A DNA stretch of 64,000 nt from Streptomyces sp. CC0208. GTDB lineage: Bacteria > Actinomycetota > Actinomycetes > Streptomycetales > Streptomycetaceae. The translations under genes and the position numbers were made by a program. Location of the stretch: assembly GCF_003443735.1 (NCBI RefSeq), contig NZ_CP031969.1, positions 7,564,001 through 7,628,000 of the forward strand, read 5' to 3'. Positions 41,089-49,767 of the stretch are shown here, piece after piece (the stretch's first letter is position 1; the number at the start of each line of letters is the position of its first letter). Under the pieces are notes generated by a model that worked only from the letters and a program-made list of their open reading frames with translations, was not told where the DNA came from and searched no databases.

Positions 41089-41435
41089 TGCACCTATCAC
41101 CTGCACACGATGCGCACCCGCGCACCCCCGGCGAGGAACAGTTCGCCCTCGCCGCCGAGATCCTCGCGCTGCTCGGCGACCGCACCCGCCTCACCCTCCT
41201 GCACGCCCTGGCCGGGGGAGAGGCCGATGTCACGACCCTCACCGAGGCGTGCGGGGCGGCCCGGCCGGCCGTCAGCCAGCACCTGGCACGGCTCAGACTG
41301 GCCGGGCTGGTGAACACGCGGAAGGAGGGGCGCCGGGTGATCTACGCACTGCGCGACGGGCATCTGCGCCGGCTCGTGGACGAGGCCCTGAACGTGGCCG
41401 ACCACCGGCTCAGCGACCGGCCGGTGCATGACTGA
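41076..41435 (+). CDS. ArsR/SmtB-family metal-sensing repressor
   Basis: A 119-aa winged-helix repressor: LLGDRTRLTLLHALAGGEA (about 34-52), TEACGAARPAVSQHLARLRL (recognition helix) and GRRVIYAL wing. His residues near both ends (HLSPAHDAHPR and DHRLSDRPVHD) could form the alpha-5 or N-terminal metal site; a Cys lies in the HTH. ATG 41076 sits inside the operator with no ribosome site, so the transcript is probably leaderless. It would repress itself and the divergent CDF exporter until metal binds. Confidence 0.85.
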   Translation: MSARMHLSPAHDAHPRTPGEEQFALAAEILALLGDRTRLTLLHALAGGEADVTTLTEACGAARPAVSQHLARLRLAGLVNTRKEGRRVIYALRDGHLRRLVDEALNVADHRLSDRPVHD

Positions 41436-41439
41436 CACG

Positions 41440-42651
41440 TCAGTACGCGGCCGCCGTACCCAGGTACTGCTCCGCGAAGGCCGCCGCGGCCGCCGGTGAC
41501 GTGAACAGGCGACGCAGGCGGGCGAAGGTGGTCCCCGCGCGGTACTCGTCGCCCGACGAGGTGCCGTGGTAGATCTCCGAGAGCCACTGCGAGAACTCCT
41601 GGTAGTCCCACACGCGCCGCAGACAGGCCTGCGAGTAGCCGTCGAGGCCGCTGCCGTCGTCCTTGCCGAGGTAGGCGACGAGCGCGTCGCCGAGCAGGAA
41701 GGCGTCGTGCAGGGCGAGGTTCATGCCCTTCGCCGCTATGGGTGCGGTGAGATGGGCGGAGTCTCCCGCGAGGAAGAGGCGGCCGTACGTCATGGGCTCG
41801 ACGACGTAGTTGTGCATGTCGAGGACGCGTTTCTCGATCAACGGGCCCTCGGTGAGCGGCGGGGTGCCGTCCGCGCCCAGACGCTGCTGCAGTTCGGCCC
41901 AGATCCGGTCGTGGGACCAGTTGTCGGGGTCGTCGCCGGGCGGGCACTCCAGGTAGTAACGGGTGACCTCGGGGCTGCGGGCCATGTGCCCGGCGAAACC
42001 GTTCGGGTGGATGCCGAACAGGACGCAGTCGGAGGACGGCGGTGCCTCGGCCAGCAGGGCCAGCCAGCCGATGCCGTAGTCGTGCCGTGCGATGTGCGTG
42101 GTGTGGGGAAGGACGGTGCGGCTCACCCCGCGGGCCCCGTCGCAGCCGGCCACGAACTCGCACTCGACCAGCTGTCGTTCGCCCGTCCCGGCATCGGTGT
42201 ACGACACGGAGGGCCGGGAGGTCTCCAGGTCGTGCAGCCGGACGTCCCGGACGCCGAAGCGGATCTCGCCGCCTCTTGTGTCGGCGTACTCGTGGACCAG
42301 GTCCGTGACCAACAGAGGCTGCGGGTAGACGAAGTGGTGCTGTCCCGTCAGCTCGCCGTAGGCGAAACGGAAGCGGTCGCCGGCGAAGCGGAACTCGCAC
42401 TCGCTGTGCAACTGGGCGCGCTCCAGCAGGGTGTCGGCCAGACCGCGCCGCTGCAGACCCCGTACGGCCCACTCCTCGATGACGCCCGCGCGGGGCCGCC
42501 GCTCGATGAACGCGCGGGTCTCCGCCTCCAGGACGAGGCAGTCCACGCCCGCGGCCCGGAGGATGTTGCCGACCGTCAGTCCGGCGGGTCCGGCACCGAC
42601 TATGACGACCGGAAAGCGCTGTGGCGCACCGGAGTTGGAGTGGGAGGTCAC
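41440..42651 (-). CDS. pobA: 4-hydroxybenzoate 3-monooxygenase
   Basis: A 403-aa flavoprotein that hydroxylates 4-hydroxybenzoate to protocatechuate. It shows GAGPAGLT (about 19-26), the PobA fingerprint RRPRAGVIEEW (about 51-61), GCDGARGVSR (about 168-177) and GDSAHLTAPIAAKGMNLALH (about 296-315). Length is normal (about 394 in Pseudomonas). The downstream protocatechuate genes (pca) are not in the window, and no PobR-type regulator is adjacent. It is convergent with the ArsR gene with four bases between stops. Confidence 0.92.
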   Translation of the reverse strand: MTSHSNSGAPQRFPVVIVGAGPAGLTVGNILRAAGVDCLVLEAETRAFIERRPRAGVIEEWAVRGLQRRGLADTLLERAQLHSECEFRFAGDRFRFAYGELTGQHHFVYPQPLLVTDLVHEYADTRGGEIRFGVRDVRLHDLETSRPSVSYTDAGTGERQLVECEFVAGCDGARGVSRTVLPHTTHIARHDYGIGWLALLAEAPPSSDCVLFGIHPNGFAGHMARSPEVTRYYLECPPGDDPDNWSHDRIWAELQQRLGADGTPPLTEGPLIEKRVLDMHNYVVEPMTYGRLFLAGDSAHLTAPIAAKGMNLALHDAFLLGDALVAYLGKDDGSGLDGYSQACLRRVWDYQEFSQWLSEIYHGTSSGDEYRAGTTFARLRRLFTSPAAAAAFAEQYLGTAAAY

Positions 42652-42710
42652 CGTGCCATTATGTCGGCGGCGCGCGGCGCGGTGCGGTGCGGTGCGGGCG
42701 GGGAGGGGTG

Positions 42711-42740
42711 CCGGGTGCCTCGGTGCGCGGAGGCACCCGG
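42711..42740. terminator. Stem-loop terminator of the APC permease gene
   Basis: CCGGGTGCCTC (42711-42721) pairs perfectly with GAGGCACCCGG (42730-42740) around an 8-base loop, ten bases past the permease stop on the minus strand. Confidence 0.75.
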
Positions 42741-42750
42741 TCCGCCTGCC

Positions 42751-44391
42751 TCAGTGCGCGGGCGCGTCGGTGACGACGACCTCGTCGATGCTGCGCTCGA
42801 TCTCCGCGGCCGGGGACGCGGTGGCCCGCGCCCAGTAGTAGATCGCGAGGGAGAAGACCGCGATCAGCAGGATGTCCCACCACAGGCCGATCCGGCCCGA
42901 GCCGCCGCCGAAGCCGCCCTGCCAGGAGATCAGTCCCAGGCCCACCAGATAGACCGGCAGCCACTGGGCGGCTCTCCAGTCCAGGCGGGGTGCGTCGGGC
43001 AGGCCCTTGGCGAGGGCGTAGCGCGCGTAACCGCCGAGCAGCACATAGCCGAGGACGATCGCCACGCCCAGCCGCCACAGGGTGTGCCAACCCGCCCAGT
43101 AGATGATGAGGTTGGCCACCACGAAGGACACCGGGGACAGGACCGAACCGGCGGGCAGCCGGTAGGGCCGCTCGTGGTGGGGCAGGCGGTCGGCGAAGAC
43201 GCCGTACGCCAGCGGGGCACCGGCGTACATCAGGACGCTCGCCGAGGTGATGAAGCTGACCAGCTGCTGCCAGCTCGGGAAGGGCAGGAAGCAGACCACG
43301 CCGGTCACGAAGGAGATCGCGAGGCCGAACCAGGGCACGCCCCTCCGGTCGGTCCGCTCGAACAGCCTGGGCGCGTAACCGTTCTTGGACAGGCCGTAGG
43401 AGACCCGCGAGGTCGCGGTCGTGTAGATGAGACCGGTGCCGCCCGGTGAGATCACCGCGTCCAGGTAGAGCACCACGCTCAGCCAGCCGAGGCCGACGAG
43501 CGTCGCCAGGCCGGCCCAAGGACCGCTGATCCCGGGGTAGTCGAGCTTCGCCCAGCCGTGCGCGAACGTGCTGTGCGGCAGGGCGCCGATGAACACGACC
43601 TGAAGCAGTACGTAGATGACCGCGCCGATCGCGACCGAGCCGATGGTCGCGCGCGGCAGGTCGCGCCTGGGGTTGCGGCTCTCGCCCGCCAGCTGGATGG
43701 CCTGCTCGAAGCCCAGCAGGGCGAAGATGATGCCGCTGGTGCTGATCGCGCTCAGCACCCCCTTGGCACCGAACGGCGCGAAGCCCTCCGAGTGGAAGTT
43801 GCCCGGGTGGAAGTTGCCGATCGCGATGATGAAGATGGCCGCCAGCGGTACCGCGATCTTCCACCAGGTGGCGGCGCTGTTGGTGTGCGCGAGCGCCCGT
43901 ACGCCGAGGAAGTTGACGACCACGAAGACGGCCATGAGGAGCACGGCGACGAGGAGTCCGCTCGTCGTGAGCGTCTTGTCCGAGTGCTGGAGTCCCTGCG
44001 CCCACGACCAGTGACCGGCGTAACCGATCATCGCCTCGACCTCGATCGGCGCCACGGTCGCCGCCTGGAGCCAGGAGAACCAGCCGAAGGACATTCCGGC
44101 GAGGCCGCCGAAAGCGTAATGGGGATATCGGGCGGTGCCGCCCGCCACCGGGAACATTCCGCCGAGTTCCGCGTGGACCAGGGCGAGCAGCACGATGGCC
44201 ACCGCGCCGATCACCCATGAGATCACGGCCGCGGGGCCGGCCACGACGACCGCCTCCTGGGCGCCGTAGAGCCAGCCCGAGCCGATGATGGAACCCACCG
44301 AGGCCCACATGAGCCCGATCAGCCCCACGTCCCGTCGCAGGCCGCCGCCTGACGTTCCCTTTGTTCCCGGTGCTGAATCGACGCTTACCAT
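42751..44391 (-). CDS. APC-family amino-acid permease
   Basis: A 546-aa membrane transporter of the amino acid-polyamine-organocation family with about 12 TM helices. The first helix has the substrate-binding GSIIGSGWLYGAQEA (about 34-48). An extended C-terminus ends in DEVVVTDAPAH. The substrate cannot be assigned; the overall pattern recalls aspartate/proton symporters. ATG 44391 has no Shine-Dalgarno, and the 150-base AT-rich leader upstream contains several inverted repeats. It is downstream of a CoA-binding protein gene on the same strand. Confidence 0.85.
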   Translation of the reverse strand: MVSVDSAPGTKGTSGGGLRRDVGLIGLMWASVGSIIGSGWLYGAQEAVVVAGPAAVISWVIGAVAIVLLALVHAELGGMFPVAGGTARYPHYAFGGLAGMSFGWFSWLQAATVAPIEVEAMIGYAGHWSWAQGLQHSDKTLTTSGLLVAVLLMAVFVVVNFLGVRALAHTNSAATWWKIAVPLAAIFIIAIGNFHPGNFHSEGFAPFGAKGVLSAISTSGIIFALLGFEQAIQLAGESRNPRRDLPRATIGSVAIGAVIYVLLQVVFIGALPHSTFAHGWAKLDYPGISGPWAGLATLVGLGWLSVVLYLDAVISPGGTGLIYTTATSRVSYGLSKNGYAPRLFERTDRRGVPWFGLAISFVTGVVCFLPFPSWQQLVSFITSASVLMYAGAPLAYGVFADRLPHHERPYRLPAGSVLSPVSFVVANLIIYWAGWHTLWRLGVAIVLGYVLLGGYARYALAKGLPDAPRLDWRAAQWLPVYLVGLGLISWQGGFGGGSGRIGLWWDILLIAVFSLAIYYWARATASPAAEIERSIDEVVVTDAPAH

Positions 44392-44542
44392 AAATTAAGG
44401 GGCCTCTCACGAATTACATACATTTACTGTGTGAGCGGCCCCAGATTACGAATCAACCGCCTTTGAGTTAAAGGTGGTTTTCGTTCATTTGACTTCTCTG
44501 CGGGGAATTCCTTGCGAGTGTTTCAGGAATTCGGGAGAGGAG
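44392..44542 (-). promoter_or_regulatory. AT-rich structured leader/promoter of the permease
   Basis: Three inverted repeats fill this gap: 44399-44410 with 44431-44442 (12 bases, one wobble), 44456-44464 with 44470-44478 (9 bases, one wobble), and 44505-44512 with 44525-44532 (perfect 8). The first ends eight bases before the permease ATG, which lacks a Shine-Dalgarno. The region is markedly AT-rich. It could be a regulatory leader or a set of operators. Confidence 0.5.
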
Positions 44543-44950
44543 TCAGCCCAGACGGGGGATCTCGATCGCCGGGCACTTGTCCATGACCATCTCCAGGCCG
44601 GCGGCGCGGGTGCGGTCGTACGCGGGCTCGTCGATGACGTCGAGCTGGAACCACACGGCCTTCGCGCCCTTGGCCACGGCCTCGTCGGCGACCGCGCCCG
44701 CCAGGTCGCTGTTCACGAACACGTCGACCACGTCCACGTCGAAGGGGATGTCCGCGAGGGAGGCGTACCCCTGCTCGCCGTGCACGGTCTCCGCCTTGGG
44801 GTGGACCGGCACGATCCGCTTGCCGTGGCGCTGGAGTACCTGGGCGACGCGGTAGGCCGCGCGCCCCTGATTCGACGACAGGCCCACGACGGCCCAGGTG
44901 TCGCCGAGTTCGGTGAGGATCTTGCGGATCGTCGCTGGGTCGCCGTACAC
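44543..44950 (-). CDS. CoA-binding-domain protein
   Basis: A 135-aa single-domain CoA-binding (succinyl-CoA-synthetase-alpha-like Rossmann) protein of the YccU family. The core is WAVVGLSSNQGRAAYRVAQVL (about 19-39), then GKRIVPVHPKA and VDVVDVFVNSDLAG. No catalytic residues are known for this small family. GTG 44950 follows GAGGAG. It precedes the permease on the same strand by 150 bases. Confidence 0.85.
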   Translation of the reverse strand: MYGDPATIRKILTELGDTWAVVGLSSNQGRAAYRVAQVLQRHGKRIVPVHPKAETVHGEQGYASLADIPFDVDVVDVFVNSDLAGAVADEAVAKGAKAVWFQLDVIDEPAYDRTRAAGLEMVMDKCPAIEIPRLG

Positions 44951-45656
44951 GGTGGATCTCCTCGGGAGGGGGACTTCGGCATGTGGGGGAACACCGGATG
45001 CCGTCCTGGTCTTCCCGACGTGTGGCCTGGCCCGGTTGGTGGTGGCACTGTCGTTCCAGGGAGGCGAATGCCGGGAGATCTTCGTGGGACACGGGCGGGT
45101 GGGGTGCTCAAGGCCCGGCTGCGTGTGCCCTGGGCTGTGCGCCGCAGGTGGCCGCGGCTGGAGGAGGTTACCGAGGGGGCGTCGGCTCGGCGGCCTTGTG
45201 TGTGGGGGGGGGGAGTGGGTGACTGGCGGGCAGGCCCGCTCGGGTGCCTGGATGCTGCCGTGCCGCGCGGGCCGGGAGGTCGGTCGGTGTGCGGGACTTC
45301 CGCGGCGGTCCGGTTCCGCCTCGATCGATCGTCGGCGGGCTTGTGGCCGGGGGGGGAGTGGGTGACTGGCGGGCAGGCCCGCTCGGGCGCGCCGGTGCTG
45401 CCGTGCTGCGTCGGCCGGCGTGGGTGTGGGAGTGGTGGCGGGCGGCGCGGTGGCGGCGATCGCGCTGTACAAGCGCCGCCGGTAGCCGGTCGGGCGGTCG
45501 GTGTGCGGGGCTCGCGCGGTGGTGTGGTTCTGGCTCGGCCGCACGTCGACGGGCCTTCGGCGTGCGCGGGGCGGTGGCGGAAAGTACGGTGGCGGCCAGG
45601 TGTTCGACCTCGGGCACGGGACGGTTGTCCGGCGGTTGTCGGAGGGTGGAGGCGGC
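44951..45656. repeat. G-rich region with degenerate repeats, no firm gene
   Basis: About 700 bases with extreme G excess on the plus strand. A 34-base block (45211-45244) is repeated exactly at 45354-45387, 143 bases apart, and related text (GTCGGTGTGCGGG) recurs at 45283 and 45498. A plus-strand frame ending at about 45485 reads VVAGGAVAAIALYKRRR, like the tail of a membrane or wall-anchored protein, but no gene body precedes it. It looks like a decayed repeat-rich locus. Confidence 0.6.
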
Positions 45657-46460
45657 ATGACCGAGAAGGGCGCGGAGAAGCTGCCGCGCAAGACCTACGA
45701 GAAGGAACTTCTGCGTCTCCAGACGGAGTTGGTGAAGCTTCAGGAGTGGGTGCGTGCGGAGGGCGCCCGGGTGGTCGTGGTCTTCGAGGGCCGGGACGCG
45801 GCGGGCAAGGGCGGCACCATCAAGCGGGTCGCCGAGCACCTCAACCCCCGCGTCGCCCGGATCGCGGCGCTGCCGAAGCCGACCGAGCGCGAGCGCAGCC
45901 AGTGGTACTTCCAGCGGTACGTCGAGCACCTGCCCGCGGCCGGCGAGATCGTGTTGTTCGACCGGTCCTGGTACAACCGGGCTGGCGTCGAGCACGTGAT
46001 GGGTTTCTGCACCAGGGAGGAGTACCAGCTGTTCCTGCGCCAGTGCCCGATCTTCGAGCGGATGCTCGTCGAGGCCGGGATCGTGCTGCGCAAGTACTGG
46101 TTCTCGGTGAGCGACACCGAGCAGCAGGAGCGGTTCCGCAAGCGTCTGGAGGACCCGCTGCGGCGCTGGAAGCTGTCGCCTATGGACCTGGAGTCCATCA
46201 CCCACTGGGAGGCGTACTCCCGGGCCAAGGACGAGATGCTGGTGCACACCGACATCGCGGAGGCACCGTGGTTCGTCGTGGAGAGCGACGACAAGCGCCG
46301 GGCACGGCTGAACATGATCGCCCACCTGCTCGGCTCCGTGCCGTACCGAGAGGTGCCCCCGCCGGTCCTCGAACTGCCCGAGCGGCCGGGGTCGACCGGG
46401 TACCAGCGCCCGCCGCGTGATCTGCAGACCTATGTCCCCGACCACGCGGCGAGTCTCTGA
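45657..46460 (+). CDS. ppk2: Polyphosphate kinase 2
   Basis: A 267-aa PPK2 that transfers phosphate between polyphosphate and nucleotides. Walker A is GRDAAGKGGTIKR (about 46-58), the lid Arg-rich segment PTERERSQWYFQRY (about 76-89) and Walker B VLFDRSWYNRAGVE (about 99-112). Single-domain class I architecture is complete. ATG 45657 with GGAGG upstream. Whether it makes ATP/GTP or degrades it cannot be read from sequence. It stands alone next to the G-rich repeat region. Confidence 0.92.
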   Translation: MTEKGAEKLPRKTYEKELLRLQTELVKLQEWVRAEGARVVVVFEGRDAAGKGGTIKRVAEHLNPRVARIAALPKPTERERSQWYFQRYVEHLPAAGEIVLFDRSWYNRAGVEHVMGFCTREEYQLFLRQCPIFERMLVEAGIVLRKYWFSVSDTEQQERFRKRLEDPLRRWKLSPMDLESITHWEAYSRAKDEMLVHTDIAEAPWFVVESDDKRRARLNMIAHLLGSVPYREVPPPVLELPERPGSTGYQRPPRDLQTYVPDHAASL

Positions 46461-46574
46461 GCGGACCCGCTCATGTCCTGGAGGGAGCGGGCGCGGTCGG
46501 TTGAATTCCGCAACCGTGTCCGGAATACCGGCCAGTCACCTGCGCGGCGCGCTTCACCCGCCTACGCTCGCCCC

Positions 46575-47291
46575 GTGCTGCGCATCACCGACGCCCGAAC
46601 CGGCGAGCCCGTCGACGCCGTCCCCGCCCGCAGAGGCCTGACCCGAGTCGAAGCCCATGTGCCGGGCTACGGCACCTCCGCCCTCCGCGTCCTGCTCGTC
46701 GCCGACCTCCTCGCCCGAGCTCTGGAGATCGGCGGCACGCCCGTGTGGGCGCTGCTCACCGGCGACCGCGAACAGGCGGAGCTGCACGCGGGCGCCGCCG
46801 CCCTGGGCATCCGGCCCTTCGAGGACCGCCGGGACGTCGGCCCCGGCTGGGGAGAGTCCCAGGTCGTCCATGTGGTGGGAGAGGGCGGTGCGGCCCCGGA
46901 CGGGATCCGGGTCGCTGTCGCGCCCGTCGAGACCCCGGGCCTCCCGGAGGGCGCCGACCCCGCCGAGGTCCGTCTCGCCCTGCTCACCCCGCCCCGGACC
47001 ACGCCCGCACAGCTCGACGAGGCAGCCCTGGCCGAGGCCCGCGGCACCCTCCAGCGCTGGCGCAGGGCCGTCGCCGCCTGGGCGCGGCAGCCGTCCCGGC
47101 CCGTCCCCGAGAAGGTGCGCGGACGGCTCCGTAGCGCCTGGGAGGACGACTTGGACGTACCCGAGGTGCTGCGCGTGCTGCGCTGGGTCGAGGAGTCGGA
47201 CCTGCCGGAGGGCGCCCGCTTCGAGACGTACGCCTACGCGGACCGGCTGCTCGGCCTCGAACTCACCCGCGACCTGGGATCCCCGGCGTGA
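46575..47291 (+). CDS. CysRS/MshC-like protein of unknown function
   Basis: A 238-aa protein. N-terminal LRITDARTGEPVDAVPARRG and VEAHVPGYGTSALRVLLVADLLARALE resemble the beginning of cysteinyl-tRNA synthetase or MshC HUP domains, and RGRLRSAWEDDLDVPEVLRVLR near the end resembles their DALR-like helices. The HIGH and KMSKS signatures are missing, so it is not an active ligase. It may be a regulatory or degenerate paralogue. TACGCT six bases before GTG suggests leaderless translation. Its stop overlaps the start of sixA (GTGA), so the two are co-expressed. Confidence 0.65.
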   Translation: MLRITDARTGEPVDAVPARRGLTRVEAHVPGYGTSALRVLLVADLLARALEIGGTPVWALLTGDREQAELHAGAAALGIRPFEDRRDVGPGWGESQVVHVVGEGGAAPDGIRVAVAPVETPGLPEGADPAEVRLALLTPPRTTPAQLDEAALAEARGTLQRWRRAVAAWARQPSRPVPEKVRGRLRSAWEDDLDVPEVLRVLRWVEESDLPEGARFETYAYADRLLGLELTRDLGSPA

Positions 47292-47827
47292 TCGCGCGCA
47301 CCGGAGCGGGCCCGCTGCGCCGCCTGGTCGTGCTCAGACACGCCAAGTCCGCCTGGCCCGAGGGCGTCGCCGACCACGAACGGCCCCTCGGCCCCCGCGG
47401 CCGCCGGGACGCGCCGGAGGCGGGCCGTGTCCTCGCCTCCTCCGACCTGCTCCCCGACCTCGCCCTGTGCTCCACCGCCGTACGCGCCCGCCAGACCTGG
47501 GAGCTGGCGTCCGCCCAGTGGGGCACCCCGCCGCCGGTACGCCTCGACCCCGGGCTGTACGGGGCCGGCGTACCGGAGTTGCTGGCGGCCCTGGACGAGA
47601 CACCTCCCGACGTCGTGACCCTGCTCCTCGTCGGGCACAACCCCGGCCTGGAGGAGCTGGTCCTCACCCTGGCCGGGGACGGCCTCGACGACGCGCTGGA
47701 CGAGGTACGGGTGAAGTTCCCGACGTCCGCGATCGCGGTGCTGGCCTGGCACGGCACGGCCTGGCGGGATCTGGAGCCGGGGACGGCGCTGCTCACGTCC
47801 GTGACGGTGGCGCGGGGGAGGAAGTGA
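47288..47827 (+). CDS. sixA: SixA-family phosphohistidine phosphatase
   Basis: A 179-aa histidine phosphatase with the RHG-type motif in VVLRHAKSAWPEG (about 14-26) and the second active-site His in LLVGHNPGLEEL (about 115-126). SixA in other bacteria removes phosphate from phosphohistidine of signalling proteins. The gene overlaps the upstream MshC-like gene by four bases and is followed 46 bases later by a YigZ gene. Confidence 0.85.
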   Translation: MIARTGAGPLRRLVVLRHAKSAWPEGVADHERPLGPRGRRDAPEAGRVLASSDLLPDLALCSTAVRARQTWELASAQWGTPPPVRLDPGLYGAGVPELLAALDETPPDVVTLLLVGHNPGLEELVLTLAGDGLDDALDEVRVKFPTSAIAVLAWHGTAWRDLEPGTALLTSVTVARGRK

Positions 47828-47873
47828 GCGTCCCCTTCCTGGGACGTCCTCGACCACGGATTAGGCTGACCGG

Positions 47874-48500
47874 ATGCCGGACGAGTACCGCACAGTGGCC
47901 CGCGCGGGTGTGCACGAGACCGAGGTCAACCGCTCCCGCTTCCTGTGCGCCCTCGCCCCGGCGGCCACCGAGCGGGAGGCCCAGGACTTCGTCGCCGCCG
48001 TCCGCAAGGAGCACGCCGACGCCACCCACAACTGCTACGCGTACGTCATCGGCGCCGACGCCGCGATCCAGAAGGCCAGCGACGACGGCGAACCCGGCGG
48101 CACCGCCGGCGTCCCCATGCTCCAGATGCTGCTGCGCCGCGACATGCGGTACGTCGTCGCGGTGGTCACCCGCTACTACGGCGGCGTCAAGCTCGGCGCG
48201 GGCGGACTCATCCGGGCGTACGGCGGCGCGGTCGGTGAGGCCCTGGACGCGGTGGGCACGCTCACGCGCCGCCGGTTCCGCCTCGCCACGGTGACCGTCG
48301 ACCACCAGCGCGCGGGCAAGGTGCAGAACGACCTCCGGTCGACCGGACGCGAGGTACGGGACGTCCGCTACGGCGAGGCCGTCACGATCGAGATCGGACT
48401 GCCGGACGCGGACGTGGAGGCGGTCCGGGGGTGGCTGGCGGACGCGACGGCGGGGACTGCGGGGTTCGAGCTCGGGGGAGAGGCGTACGGAGACGTCTAG
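47874..48500 (+). CDS. YigZ/IMPACT-family protein
   Basis: A 208-aa protein. The N-terminal UPF0029/Impact domain has the signature NRSRFLCALAP (about 20-30), DATHNCYAYV (about 49-58), SDDGEPGGTAGVPM (about 68-81) and VVTRYYGGVKLGAGGL (about 96-111). The C-terminal DUF1949-like domain (about 135-208) completes the family layout. Eukaryotic IMPACT regulates translation, while bacterial YigZ function is unsettled. TAGGCT six bases before ATG implies a leaderless mRNA. Confidence 0.88.
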   Translation: MPDEYRTVARAGVHETEVNRSRFLCALAPAATEREAQDFVAAVRKEHADATHNCYAYVIGADAAIQKASDDGEPGGTAGVPMLQMLLRRDMRYVVAVVTRYYGGVKLGAGGLIRAYGGAVGEALDAVGTLTRRRFRLATVTVDHQRAGKVQNDLRSTGREVRDVRYGEAVTIEIGLPDADVEAVRGWLADATAGTAGFELGGEAYGDV

Positions 48501-48572
48501 TTGCCCTTTTCGGGCATAACGCCCTTTCCTGTGTCTGGTCATGACGGGGCGATACGGGAGTAACCGCCCGTG

Positions 48573-48595
48573 GTGTCAGACCTGGCCGTTAGGGT
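48573..48595 (+). promoter_or_regulatory. RecA-NDp/PafBC-like promoter of sbcD
   Basis: GTGTCAG, 10 bases, TAGGGT, the same spacing as upstream of ung. The sbcD ATG follows the hexamer by eight bases without a Shine-Dalgarno. Confidence 0.55.
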
Positions 48596-48603
48596 CGGGG
48601 ATC

Positions 48604-49767
48604 ATGAGACTGCTGCACACGTCCGACTGGCATCTCGGCCGCGCGTTCCACCGGGTCAGCATGCTCGGGGCCCAGGCCGAGTTCATCGGTCACCTCGTCA
48701 CCACCGTGCGGGAGCACGCGGTGGACGCGGTGGTCGTGTCGGGAGACGTGTACGACCGTGCGGTGCCGCCGCTCGCCGCGGTCGAGCTGTTCGACGACGC
48801 CCTGCACCGGCTCGCCGACCTCGGCGTGCCGACGGTGATGATCTCCGGGAACCACGACTCCGCCCGCCGCCTGGGCGTCGGCGCGGGACTGATCGGGCGG
48901 GCCGGCATCCATCTGCGGACCGAGCCGGCGGCGTGCGGGACTCCCGTGGTGCTCTCCGACGCCCATGGGGACGTGGCGTTCTACGGCCTGCCCTATCTGG
49001 AACCCGCTCTGGTGAAGGACGAGTTCGGGGTGCGGAAGGCCGGCCACGAGGCCGTGCTCGCCGCCGCCATGGACCGGGTCCGCGCCGACCTCGCGACGCG
49101 CGCGCCGGGGACGCGGTCCGTCGTTCTCGCCCATGCCTTCGTCACCGGTGGCGAGGCCAGCGACAGCGAGCGGGACATCACCGTGGGGGGAGTGGCCGCC
49201 GTGCCCGCCGGTGTCTTCGACGGGGTCGACTACGCGGCCCTCGGGCATCTGCACGGCAGCCAGACCATCACCGAGCGGGTGCGTTACTCCGGCTCCCCGC
49301 TGCCGTACTCCTTCTCGGAGAGCGACCACCGCAAGAGCATGTGGCTGGTCGACCTGGACGCCGGCGGCGCGGTCACCGCCGAGCGCGTCGACTGCCCGGT
49401 GCCACGGGCGCTGGCCCGGATCCGCGGGACCCTGGAACAACTCCTCGCCGATCCGCGGCTCGTGCCGCAGGAGGAGGCCTGGGTCGAGGCGACCCTCACC
49501 GACCCGGTCCGCCCCGCCGAACCCATGGCCCGCCTCTGCGAGCGGTTCCCGCACACGCTCAGCCTCGTCTTCGATCCCGAGCGGGCGCCGGACGACCCCG
49601 ACGTGTCCTACGCCCGGCGGCTGGCGGGGCGCGGTGACCAGGAGATCGCCGAGGACTTCGTGGCCCATGTGCGCGGCGCCGGGCCCGACGAGCGCGAACA
49701 GGCCGTGCTGCGGGACGCGTTCGACGCCGTGCGCGCGGACGAGGCCGTGCGGGAGGTGGCGCGGTGA
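48604..49767 (+). CDS. sbcD: Exonuclease SbcCD subunit D
   Basis: A 387-aa Mre11-type nuclease. Phosphoesterase motifs are in order: HTSDWHLGR (about 5-13), VVSGDVYDR (about 46-54), GNHDSARR (about 80-87), VLAHAF (about 178) and ALGHLHGSQ (about 216-224). It cleaves DNA ends and hairpins with SbcC. Its stop overlaps the sbcC start (GTGA), so the subunits are co-translated. The promoter resembles the damage-inducible class. ATG 48604 is the first residue that aligns with the family. Confidence 0.93.
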   Translation: MRLLHTSDWHLGRAFHRVSMLGAQAEFIGHLVTTVREHAVDAVVVSGDVYDRAVPPLAAVELFDDALHRLADLGVPTVMISGNHDSARRLGVGAGLIGRAGIHLRTEPAACGTPVVLSDAHGDVAFYGLPYLEPALVKDEFGVRKAGHEAVLAAAMDRVRADLATRAPGTRSVVLAHAFVTGGEASDSERDITVGGVAAVPAGVFDGVDYAALGHLHGSQTITERVRYSGSPLPYSFSESDHRKSMWLVDLDAGGAVTAERVDCPVPRALARIRGTLEQLLADPRLVPQEEAWVEATLTDPVRPAEPMARLCERFPHTLSLVFDPERAPDDPDVSYARRLAGRGDQEIAEDFVAHVRGAGPDEREQAVLRDAFDAVRADEAVREVAR

